Positions 13,720 through 26,000 of a stretch of 64,000 bases of DNA are shown here, piece by piece. The stretch lies in contig CM024179.1 of assembly GCA_013433145.1 (NCBI GenBank), positions 3,892,501 through 3,956,500 on the forward strand, given 5' to 3'. The translations under genes and the position numbers were made by a program. Numbering within the stretch: the stretch's first letter is position 1; every line of letters begins with the position of its first letter. This stretch comes from Ascaris suum. Taxonomy: Eukaryota > Nematoda > Chromadorea > Rhabditida > Ascarididae. Below the pieces are notes generated by a model. It was given only the letters and a program-made list of their open reading frames with translations, was not told the origin of the DNA and did no database searches.

Positions 13720-15329
13720 TTTGAGAGATGTTGAGAAATGCGCACTAAATCGCCTGTAGTGACGGTAACCGTGAATCTGAATGCGTCCGTTACTATTAAG
13801 AAATTCGCTACGTCGATAGATGATTCGAAGAAATAAGAACATTACCGTCCCCTGTCCCAACCTTTTCCTGACATCCTTGGGGAGCACAGCAACTCCGATG
13901 GTCCTGCTATCACTCTAAATGAATCAGTCAAACAAGCTTTGGTGCACTGCAACTGCAGTTGATGGATCAATATGAAAGAACGTATAGAATGTTAACCGAA
14001 GATGTCGACTCTTCAACCTTGTAACTTCCGAATCCTTGACCCCAACAACGTGATCGGGCCATTTATGATTTCAGAACGCCAAAGTTGTCGCCAAGTTTCG
14101 GCTTTTATGCGTTTTTGATTGGCCACACGAGAAAGATATTCCTTAAAACTTCTGAGTTCTTGACCTCGTCGAGAAACTTGCTGGACTCCCTCAAAAAAGT
14201 CAGTAGTGACACTAAATGTCATAATCGCGTTTTCTGATGTAATTAAAGCAGTAAACATTCCGACTGAACGGTGAATTTCGTGACCTCAGTAATTCTCGAT
14301 TTCACCCCGACGATTCAAGCAAACCAAATCTACTATAACCAACACTCTAATTTATCTACATAGTAACATACCTCGCAAATGATATTTCTCAATGGCATAT
14401 AACACAGCAATACCATTAGCGATTAAATATCTCTTTATGGCTGATAATTGCATTGTTTTATTGCAAAGTTATTCTAAGCAATAGTTTACATTTCGCTTAG
14501 AGTCAAATCACCAAAATGCAAATGGTTTATTATTAAAGAATCCATTTCTATTAGCAGAACGTATGTGCTGGAGATTATATCCATCGCCTTGATCGTTCTC
14601 AGCAAAATTGCTTCCTTTAACTGGTTATACCAATTTTCTCGCCCCCTCCAACAAGCCCCTTTTACTGTCCTCGTTGACCGAGTAGAAGGTCAGGTTTGTC
14701 TCTTTCGGTTCTTGATGACCTGATTATAATCCTTAAGTGTCTTTTTATGAGTTTTATGAATGGATACCGTTACTCTCGTCCTTCATTATATCCAAAAACG
14801 TCACCCAAAAAGGTGGTATACTTCTTACCCTCCCTCTCCCAATCCAGCAACCTCTTTTCAATTCTCGTTGCAAAGTGATGCACTTATGTTGTACTCTAGA
14901 CGGCTTGCATTTCCTACACGGTTTTGCTCATCTTTATATCCAACGCCTTGATTTATAACTTTGCTATGGTACCTGGGTAATCCTTTCACCTTCTAACCTG
15001 ATCATTGGAAAATTCCGCTAGAGTTATGTTGAAGTTGTTTCCCCGGTCGATCCTTCGCCGTCTGCTGTTGTTTGTAACTTTTCAATCTTCCTTTGGTTGA
15101 TCATTAAGTTTTGTGCTGATTACAAGTAAAATAGATACTGTCTATATATTTATGTGACTTAAGTCGTAAGAGTTTGCTTTTACAAAGCATTTTGAAGATG
15201 CAGTTTATCTTTGAATTCTATAATGTTCTACAGATTCTACGAATACCAGGTCGATCTTAAATACATATTACTGTTTTATGCGTTATGTTACATATTCTAG
15301 GATTGCTTTGATTCAGGCAAGTTGGCGCT
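13720..15329. other. Region between rhomboid and ADAR
   Basis: Apart from weak open segments near 13.86-14.26 kb on both strands, no gene is supported. The right end holds TTTGATTCAG at 15316, directly before the ADAR start. It could be a spliced-leader acceptor or a normal intron acceptor from an unseen upstream exon. Confidence 0.4.
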
Positions 15330-17077
15330 ATGTTTGCCATGGAAGGTGGAGGTGCAGGACCTGATGGACTGAGTGATCATATGGAAGCAGACGACAGCGA
15401 TGGATCCTGGCGAGGTGGAATGGGTGATAACCCTGAAGGCATTTCTAAGTTTGTCTTTTGCTTCATGCTCAATAGATTCTTTCTCATTTCAGAGAGGGTA
15501 CGCGATCCCATTGGGGATGGATGGGGATGGCGGCGTAATTCCCTACCGACTTGACCATGCATGACAAAGCGTGGCGAGTCTGCGCTTTACAAAAATGAAA
15601 ACGTGGCCAAAGCTGCTTAAAGGAAATGAGCTAGCTAGCTGAAGAGAGGCGTGGCCTTCACTAAATCGGGAGCACGATCGCACTTGCAGCCCCATCTGAC
15701 CATTTGATCCCTTTTTTAAACCTAGCCTTTATGGTTGGCTCTCACTACTTCGGGGCAAAATTGACAGTATTTCCATAAGCTGCATGGTAAGAAAAGGTCC
15801 CCTTCCTTTTGATTGTCAAAAAAAGAGGAGAGAATCCCCCTTCCCTTGCTCCCTCCATGCCAACGGTCCTATTCAAAAGAGTCTAAAGAAAATGGTTGTC
15901 ATTTTGATGATCTGCGTCCATTGAAAGTTTATACTGCCAAAAATAAACTCGATATTGCATTCAGTGTGGTCGATATCCCTCGTAAATAACCTCTGATGAG
16001 ATTCTAAAACCAAAAGTTTGTTTCGTTGATGGTTCTTACTAACTTCAACAGCTGTTAACTTTGATATTCGAAGTGCTTCAAAAATATTAAATTATTACAT
16101 CATTTTTTTCTTTCTCTATATGTTCACTCTGTTATTACTGTTACAGTTATTTCTACTATTTATCAGCTATAAAAGCAGTTATTGCTGTAAATTGTTGCTG
16201 TTGTCATTATCATTTAACTATCACAAATGTTCATCTTTATGCCCTTATGCAAACTTATATTCAGAAGTGTTGCCCGTGCTCATATGCTGATGCACAGCGT
16301 CCACCAGGTGATTTAACTCAAGAACCACTGAAGCTAGCTCAAGAACCATAAATTGGGTATGCATCACCTATGCTATAGAGATAGCCTTATGTCCCCTCTT
16401 TCCATTTGATCCATCAACCTCGAAAGGAATTATAGAGTTGCAAGAAACCAAGGAAATTATCGTGCGGTTGCGCTGATTTCGGTCTATATTTTTCAACATT
16501 TAGCTTCCAAAAAAGTAGATCTTCTTTGAAAGATTCGTTATATTATCAGAAATGGAAGTGGGTATGTGTCTGAGAGTGTCTCAGCGTCTGTGAAGATCAC
16601 TGATAGGAGACGCGTTTTCTAGATTGGCGCAGTCATATATTTATGAAAGTAAGAAGAATCCCGTTTCACTGGTCGTGGAATATACGCAGCGAAGTGGAAT
16701 GCAGATTAAATTTAATTGTGTCGAGAAAGTCGATGAAAGGTAAGCTGAGATTTGTTTCAGCTGAACATTAATATTCTTTTTTTGCTCACCTAATTTTTGT
16801 AACAAGAAAAAGAAATTTGCGATGATTTTGGTCGTCGTTGCCCACTCAATGAGGTATTCTTTTACTCTGATAGTTGTTTCTCCAAAAGCTTTTTCAGCGA
16901 TAAATTTGCAAAAAGCATGCATAATTGTTGAATTGCCCTTGAAAGCAATGAAGTTTCTTTAGAGGATTTCAAGTTTCCACGCTAATTGATGGATTGAACG
17001 TGGCTGGTCTATTATGTCCCTCGAAGCGTGAAGCAAAATTATCGTGTTGTTTATTCATTATCGACTATTTAATTCAG
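15330..17077 (+). repeat. dsRBD cassette, copy 1 (three ADAR exons)
   Basis: Exons 15330-15448, 16623-16739 and 16963-17077 encode an acidic leader ending EGISK, then the two halves of a dsRNA-binding domain. They match the exons at 19723-21549 in order, phase and sequence. Intron sequence just before the third exon is also similar between copies (ATAATTGTTG with neighbouring TTGCCC). Confidence 0.85.
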
Positions 17078-20000
17078 GTGATGCTTGCAGATCCATTTGC
17101 TTATCTTTGAAAAAATTGTTTGCTTTCTATTCCACTCCACTCTGTCGGTAGCGACGCTTCAGTTGCATGTACCGAAAAATGAGGAATTCATTCACTTGGC
17201 TTCGAGGCAATATCTAACGCGAGAAGAGAGGTGCATCGTAAGGTGACGTCATATCCCTACCGCTTTACAATTGATCTATCAACTTCGGAAAAGATTGGAA
17301 GCGTTCTAAAGCAGCATAAATTTGGCGAGCAATTTTACAACTGATCTGATCACATTTCATGATCGATCGGGTCGGAAAACATTTTTGTTGAAGAGTTTGA
17401 CGAGATGTGACTGTTGGAATGTGATAAATAAATGAAAGCATGTGTTTTATTATTGATTGACAAGTTGTGACGTAGATCGGTCTGACGATGGAATTGCAGA
17501 AAGGCTTATCTCGCCATTTTCTCTTATACACTTTTCCACTCGTTCAGAGTTGAGAGATTAGGCCAGTGGACCTGGACCAACCAAGTTGATTTCGCAGCTG
17601 CTATCTGAAGACTATGGATGACCTGAATCTTATCGATATGCTGATTCTGGCTCAAGTCAGTGTCACTTACATCACATGTATCCGTCTAGTCCTTGTGGCT
17701 GTATTCTGCGCCCGCACAACTCGATTTGTCATCATGCATCCCGCTCCTAAACTCGTCACCGACGCCTCTGGCCAAATACTTCCACTAATGAGTCTGCCCG
17801 TCTAGTTCCTAGCTTGTTTAGCAGGTACTTCCGACCTGTGGATTTCAAAGGTTAATTGTCCTTTGCCTTGAATCGTGCCTTCTGACCTCTTCGTCGTTTT
17901 TTCAGCTTATTTTTTGATGATCACTGAAAACATTACCCGCAAACGGAGAGACAAACGCGCCACATTTGGTTTTGCAGACAGTTGCTTTGCCACTGACCTG
18001 TCTCGGAGTGTGTATAGGTCTCGCATCCGCGGTGATTTAGTGACACAGGGCTCGTTATACAAGCGAGTGGTAGAAGCTTCGTCCAGTCTGCAGACAAGCT
18101 CTTCATTTGTCACCAAAAACGTACATCATTATTTCAGTCTGGTCCGGAAAATATTGGCTCCGGTGCGTATTTTGTCTTTGTATAATCCCTTCAGATTGTA
18201 GACTACTCGTTCGCGTCAGCAAAGCCTGCGCGTTTTTTCAAATTTCTTCGCAGAGTATGCAAATCCAAAGAGATATTTTAGAACTTCGGCGTTCCTGATC
18301 TTCTTTATTATTTTTCTCGATGGCGCCTGCCAATCGAGACGAAAGAGTGTTGTAATCTTTTATTCACGGTTTGATCCTTTCCTTGGCAATATACGCAACC
18401 CATATCCGATACATTTATAGGGCTCTCCCCAGGTTCCCCAGGAACACTTCTTTGATTACCCACCTTGCGGATACATCTTACCTTTTTGTCTTACATACAC
18501 TATCAATATCTGCTTTTTTTTGGTGTGCCGGAGGTGAACGCCGACATAAGCACCTACCACAAGCGCTGTAAAATGAGTCAAGGCAGTATATAAATTGATG
18601 ATCGCATTATCGTTTATCCGCCACTTTCATGTCATGTCGCAAAGCGGTGCTGCTCAGCAGGAAATCGAACCATTTTCATCGCACATCTCGATCCCTTTTC
18701 TTTTGTTCCGGGAGATTTTTGCATTAGCTCTTTTGAGGTGGTGACTCTCTTGCCCTTTAGTTGCCCCCGCCTAGATTCTAGTATTGTCGCCTACACTTCA
18801 GGAAATAACTAGAAATGGAAACCGTATCGCGCTTCCTTTCGTCAGCTTATTTCTTGCGTTCATTCCACAAACCTTGAATCATCTAAGGCCAACCTTCAAG
18901 GCAGAGGGAACAGTGGCTGTGGTAGAAGCGTAGGGGCAAACGGCGATAATTTCTTCCTCCGCCCCCAGTTGAATGTTGGTGTGACTTTTATAGTCGTTTT
19001 ATCTGTCGTTGTATTGATGGGAGTGTCGTTGGTTGACGATTCTGGAAGAGTGTAGAGGGAGCATTCGAAGCCTCAGTCATAATGCTTCGACTTTGCGGCT
19101 CCATGAAACTTGTCGATCGAAGCTTGCTTCAATAGTCGCCTCTTTTCATATTCACGATGACGCATGTAGGTGTTGATGTGCTGATACTAGCATCAGCGAC
19201 GCCATTTCTTGTTTAGCTGCACGACTGTTGTCTGCGACCGCTTAGTGGATGCATTCACACCTAACCACTGTCAATAATAGCACTTTCTCGGATCCGCAAC
19301 TAAATGCCTTCAACTGAGCGGACTGATCAAATCGGTGTGATGATCCCAGTCCTCATACCATCACTTGCCTTTCGTAACCAGTATTGTTTTTTCTTGTTTT
19401 TTTTTCGACTCGGAAGTTATATAGAGTCCGATGAAAATTCAGCTTCTTTGAAGGATGACCATAAACTGTTGCAGCAAGGCAGAATCCAGATGCCAGCCTC
19501 TTACGGCGGAAGCAATGAACGGAAGAATACTGCTGCGAAAGTACAAAAGGTTGCAACAACACTTGCAAGTTTTTATTTGCGTTTCACTTTTCGCTGACCT
19601 TTATAGGCGTTCAAAATTTCATGTTCGATTTTAGTTTTTTGAAGAAAAGGATGTTTATTGTGCACTTTTCCTTTTGTTCTCTGAAGTGCTGCTTTCTCCC
19701 ATCCAATTTGTTGTTCTTCAAGGAAATGATTAACCAAGAAAGTGAACTCATGGACGCGACAGAGGACAGATATTGGTCGTCTGCGAGCGTCGAAAACTAT
19801 GAGAACATTTCGAAGTTCGTTTGGTACTTCTTATCTTACAGAGTTTAGTTTTTCATTTACGTTATCGTTATATGAAAAGAAGAGTGATCCCAATGCACTT
19901 TCGCTTCGCTACCGACCTCCCGTCCTCTCCCCCACTCTCTCCATCCTTTCCTCCGCCCTCCTCTGCTCCTTTCCTCTAATCTTCGCATCTCTCTCTTCCT

Positions 20001-23000
20001 TTGTGCACTTCCACGTCCTTCATCCTTACCCCTTCGATAATTTTTATGGTGAGTTCTACACTTCCACCGTTAAAACTGCACCTAATTTGAAAATAACAAA
20101 ACTGATTTCTTCAGTAAAAATTGTTTGAAGTTTAACCTTATCTCAGAGAACTCCATTTTAAGGCGACACGGTTTAATAAAGTAACACATTTCCTCAGATA
20201 GAGTCTCCTCTCTGTGGAAATCTCTTCGTAAGCTCATCACGAAACTTTTATTATCCTATATAGCGTGCAATTAAGTTTTTATCCTCCAAAGTAGAGCGTT
20301 CAAGAATTGTCTAGTGAACCTTCAACAGTGTTGTTTATAATCCTTCAATGCAAAAAAAGAGGAAATTATAATTATCTCTCCTTCTTGTGCCCATCTTCCG
20401 TTCATTGTAATGTTCCATTCTCGGATTTCTCTCCCGCTCTCAATCACTTCATGTTTGCAGTTTATGCTTTGCGGTTTCTTCTTGTCGGCTTTTTTTGTCT
20501 TTTTTCTTTCCTCACTTTTTGCACTTCGATTCATCGTAATTGCAGCAATTTAGCGCACTTGGATTAATTCTTCCGACGTATTTCTCTCCTCACCCGTTCA
20601 TCCTCCTCACCCTTATCTCACTCAACAGTTGAGGCATGAGCTCATCTGTGCTACGATATGAGGGGATTCCTGCGTTTATAGGAGTTCATCCCTGCTGTGA
20701 TATAGTTTCAGGAACAACAGTGGAGTTGCGAAATATCTGCTGTTGCAGGTCCGCACAGGCATATATTTCTGAGAGTGGGAAGAACCCTGTTTCCTTGGTT
20801 ATGGAATACATGCAGCGGGTTGGCGTTCAAGCGGTATTCAAATGCATCGATAAAGGGCAAGCTTACAGTTAAATTTTGTTTTGCCTCCGGTTGTGGTGCT
20901 GTTCAGTTCCTCATAAGGTTATTTTGTTCTTGGGATCAAGTGATCTAACACAAAATGTTTTAGCGCAAGTTTAATCGAGAGGTTTTATCGCTACGCTTTA
21001 AAATGGATTTGTGGAGCAGATTTTACTGCTAGACTATTCGATCCAAGTCACGGGCTCTTCGTGATGTGGGAGGTTTCCGCCCGGTCTGATGAGCAAGGGT
21101 CCTGCGATATCTTTGTGGCAAAATGGCAAATTGAGACGTTTCCAAAAGTTAATCCATTGCTTCCGTTCAAAGAGCCTCTTGAAAACAGCGCTATCTTGTA
21201 GCACGAAAATAAAAAATTTTCGATACAAGCTGCGAATATGCATCCGATGAACGTTCACAATACAGTAGCTGACATTGTGCATTGAAACGGTTCCACTGAA
21301 TGTACCACTTCCTAGTTTTTCGATGTGATGTATGCGTTATCTAATGCGGCTTTCTGACTGTATTTATCGGCAAGGGCACATAATTGTTGGCTTGCCCACC
21401 GAATAATGTCTTTCGCTTAGAGTATTCTCTTTAGGGGATTTCAAGTTTCCATGGTTGTTGACGGAGTGAAATGGTCAGGGCTAGTTTGTTCATCGAAACG
21501 TGAAGCAAAGGTATCGTGTTGCCGAGTCGTTATCGATTATCTGATTCGGGTAAGCGTTTCGAATTTCTTCTACTTTTATGCGCTCAATGCTTATGCATTT
21601 TAATTGCACAGAAGCATGCTAATACTCCAGAAGTATTATGCTACATAATGTTTTTGGGAAACTAGTAGTCTCTGATATATATAAGTGGTTAAGTATGATA
21701 ATAATGTAAGAGTGTAGTGATATATAATGGGTGTCTTATGACAAAAGGTGGTAACGTTATGTAAGAAGTTGGCAGCGTATAATGTATACAGAATGATAAC
21801 GTATGGTGCAATATAGAGGTGTTAATCTATCGTATGTGTAGTGCGGCAAAGTCTCATGACATTTTAAAATCCTTATATATGTAATTGTGTTGTATGCTGT
21901 TCTTCGTACGTGATTGTTTCGCATTTATTGCTCGGTTATTGGAATGTGGGATATTGGCACTCGTTAATTTTATTTGATTGTTCGCCTTTTCTTTTCGTCA
22001 ATTACTGTAGTTGTTCAGCACCCCTACGTTAACGAGTGACCTGTTGTGATCAAATGAGTTCTTGTGATGTCGGTCATCCTCATTTTGTTACAAGTTGTTT
22101 TGCTCACATTTATGCTGATCTCGATGTTAATCTCCCTCTGTCTGGATTGTATGATCTCTCCAAGCCTTCGATAATCTCACCAATAGGCTACGGTTTTGCT
22201 TGCTAAACAGTGTGTGCTTTCCATTCGTCTCGTGGTTGTTGTTGCTTGTTGCGTCGGTGATGTCCATCACACGCCAGAAACGATCGCACCTAAGTGTCGA
22301 ATATGATATTCTCATTGCTAGTGCCGCTCCTCAACATTCTAATAATGGTTTCACACAAGTGAGGAGTATAGCCATATTCTTGAAATCCAAAGCCAGTGGA
22401 CCATACGTAGGGATTTAGAATCCATCAGGTCTTGTATTTAGCGAAAACCGAGCCATTCTTTAATCAGGTTTGATGGCTGCAAACTAAGGAAGTAAGTCTG
22501 CAGCCAATCCCAGCAAATCTTTGACCTCATAATAACAACCATATTATTTTATCTGTGATCGCTTTCGCCTTCTTCCGATCGTTTCGCAAATATATCGCTC
22601 CTCATCCGCGGGAAATTCCTGCTTAATCTATAAAATTTGATAAATTATCTACTTTGATACATTTCAAACGTTGTGCACTGTTGTTTTAATCTACTACACT
22701 TTCGAAAAATGCTGTGTTATAACGACGTTTCCCCATTTGTGGTAGCGATAAACTAGTTAAACCGAAGTTTTCCGGCTTAACCAGGTGTGGGCATCTCGAA
22801 ACGCATTTGTTTTTTGGTCTGATATACTCTCTGTAAGTAATTACCAGAAGCTCTCATACTAATGGATGTACAGAAGCTCATACTCTGAGTGGAAACTAGT
22901 GCACTTGATAGGATGAAGCATCGACAGAAGACCAAAATATAGCAATGAAACAGGCGACAAGTAGGTGAATCGGTCGGAACATATGCCTTCTTACTTGATG

Positions 23001-26000
23001 GAGACGTCCCAGGTCTTGGAAAGTGAGGGGCAACCCACGTCGAGTCATTCTTTAAGCTTTAAATATCAAGTGCAGGAGCGTGATAAGAGGGAATGCTGAT
23101 TTTAGCAGATGATTGGTGGAAGACGAAAGGACATATTATTTCAGCTGAATCTACGGTCAGAAAATTCTAAGGAGTGGCAGTCGGCTGCGCATCAGCGGTA
23201 ACGCCGTTTCTTGCTTGCTCCAAATCGTGTTAAACACCATAAGAATGATCATTTTAGCAAGGAAAAATCCGCACACGAAGCTCTTGTGAGGGAGGCATTC
23301 AACTCAAGAATAGTATTTTCGAGCATATGGAGAACGCACTCTACTCATGCTTCGATTACGAATGTTCTAGCAATTCAGAACTGAAGGCGTCAGAAAAGGT
23401 CAGTGCTTCTGCAGTTTTTGTTTTACATTCAGTTGTAATCCTTAAAGGTTATAGATCTTTTTAAGTTAGACAGCGATCTTCCGGAATTTAGGGTTGGTCA
23501 TTTGAAATTAGGAGTTTTTAGGACTAGTTTGAGCAGAAGAGATACGATTAGTCTCCGGGATTATGTGATATGCATTGTTTCGACCGTTCTTTGCTGTTTT
23601 TGTCTATAAATTTTTGACGGTAGATTCCATCTCTGGAAGCAGACGTCAAGATGCGTTTCGGCTATAAAATTCTTTTCAGCGTCGATTAGGTTTTCGGCAA
23701 AACGAACAGTAATACTCAGTATAATAGAGTTGAGCCATCAAAGCATGGCTTCTTTTTCACATCGTAGTTCAGTTTTTTGGACGGTGTTCATAGTCAATAG
23801 CTAAAAATATAACTCCAAAACTCTAGTTTTTGTTACGGTGCTGCTGCAGAAATACTCATGTCAGCATTGTGCTGTTTGTGAGTCACGATTTCTTTGTTTT
23901 TTTTTGGGTCGATTTGGACGATCCAAAGTGTTTTTTTATCACAATATCAACACATATGCACAGCAATTGTTATAGCCGATGATGACCAAAGTGGTGCCCA
24001 GGTGGAAAAAGCCACTTTCGCGATCCCGCTCTCCTGTTCGATGCCTGTATACAGCACTTCACGAATGTTTCTAAAGCCAATCTTCCTTATTTCCACTTGC
24101 ATCCTGCTTTAGTCGACTGGTTGTCTCACATTGTTAGCTATTCTATTATTCAAATATGAGCCACATGCTCCATCTTAGTGAATGATTGTGTTTAAGGTTA
24201 TTGCGGGTATTTTCATGGTGGATGCGGTGGCAGCCGAATGCCATCTTATATCTTGGGCTACAGGAAACAAATGTGTGCAAGGCAGCGCGTTGTGTACGGA
24301 CGGGTGTACCGTGAACGACTCGCATGCGGAGGTGTTATGTCGACGCGGCCTCCTCAGGTAGCTTTTGCTTTATTCAGCAATGTCATATTCTACGAATGAG
24401 AACGCGCTTTCACGTTGGCTACTTTTTTCATATTGTCGCTTTTTCGCACGCTAAAATAAGGCGTGTGTTGCGAACAAAACGGTGTATGACTTTTTTTGCG
24501 ACTTCGGTTGGACAGAAATGTTGATCCCTCGAAAAAATTATAGGATCCTCCCAAAAGATGTTTAGGACCCATTATTTTCGGGAATTGTTGTGCAGCATGG
24601 GATATTCGCTACTACAAGCAATACGCTATAGCTGCAAAGATGGAGTCGCTCGAAGCTTTGGGCCTTCGAAAGTTGTCCATTGTGAAGCGTTTTGGTTTAA
24701 TCTGTCTGACTTCTACCATTAGAGTTCCCAAAGTCGAGCAGAAAATCCAGAGCAACGTTTAGCTTATCCGACTTCCGTCACTGAAATGCTATAAAACTCA
24801 TAGCAAAAAGAAGATGATTTGAGAAGCTTGTGCTACGTCAATCTTGATTGGACTCCAAAGTGGGTCAGGTTTGAGAGATGGAGCCGAAATGAAATGCGAC
24901 ACAAAGGCAACCTCCTGAAAAAGTCGCTTTGATGCAAGAAAACATTTCGATCTAATTAAGATTAAGTAGGCATATTAATATCTGAGATAAGTTTCTGGTT
25001 GCATCACATTCGATGATGAGTAGAAATAACAACTTTGAAGATTTCTCTATCAACAATTAGAAGTGTATCTACGCGATGAACAGAAGTCGATATTTCGCAA
25101 GGTAATGGGCAGGTTAGCGTTACGGCCTTCACTCACGTTTCACCTCTTCATCAATACAGCCCCATGTGGTGATGGACGCATCTTCTCGTTCTCTTCTGAG
25201 GTATGTGCGTGTTTTATTTTATTATCGGTTGTTGTTGCCCTCATAAGTTCATCAGTTTCAAACTCGGCATCACCAGTGTGTTTCTGCGTTGAACGCGAAT
25301 CCGAAAGGATGGCCATGTTTTGCTAATTCAGGATCAATGTCCATTACTGTGTCTCTCTATAATCGTCACTTAAACTCATAATTTAGAAAGCTTGTGCATT
25401 GGGAATGTGTACTTTTGATTTATGATTTTACTTGATTGGCGAAGCAATTATCAGTCCAAGTCATTACTTTCGAAAATGATTTGTGCAATTTGTGCAGTTG
25501 AAGCGTAGTTGGTTCTTTTTTTGAGATTTTTCAGTGGTCTTTATAGTCGAATGCTCTTCTTTGCTATTCGAATACTTTTTTATTGGGACTACTATATGAG
25601 TTGACCGGATATATTGAAGTCGCTTGTGTATCCTTATTTTATCTTCGAAAAGTCATAGAGAGTTTCTTTTACTGCAAGAGATTTTTTATGCACATCATTT
25701 TCCAAGAGATTTGCTATTGATAAACCTATTGTTCTATAATCTATTAATAAATACTGTTAATAAGTAAATACAGCAACGTAGTAAGTTCACGATAAGAAAT
25801 AAATGTCACTTGAGTTCCCCACTAATTTAAAAATGTCTAAGGACGTGGCAAGTGGTTCGGCACATAAACCAGAAGTCGACAAGAACAAAGGAGCTCTTAG
25901 GACGAAAATCGAATGCGGTAATACTGTTTTTGATTTGTTACTGAAAGATAATTATAGTGCGACAGGGGTTGGTGATAGTTTGCAAAAATGTTTGATGATG

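Noticed and set aside
14013..14258. Minus-strand 81-codon frame with a helical look
   Set aside because: No partner exon or family; the plus strand is also partly open, so the evidence is too thin to call.
17265..17531. Minus-strand 88-codon frame between the ADAR dsRBD cassettes
   Set aside because: It lies in an ADAR intron, no domain is recognised, and no splice partners exist.
24590..24775. Two open frames after a TTGTGCAG acceptor within the ADAR gene
   Set aside because: The HAE exon (ending 24357) joins directly to 25041 in phase, giving the expected [16 protein letters not shown] sequence, so this stretch is intronic.
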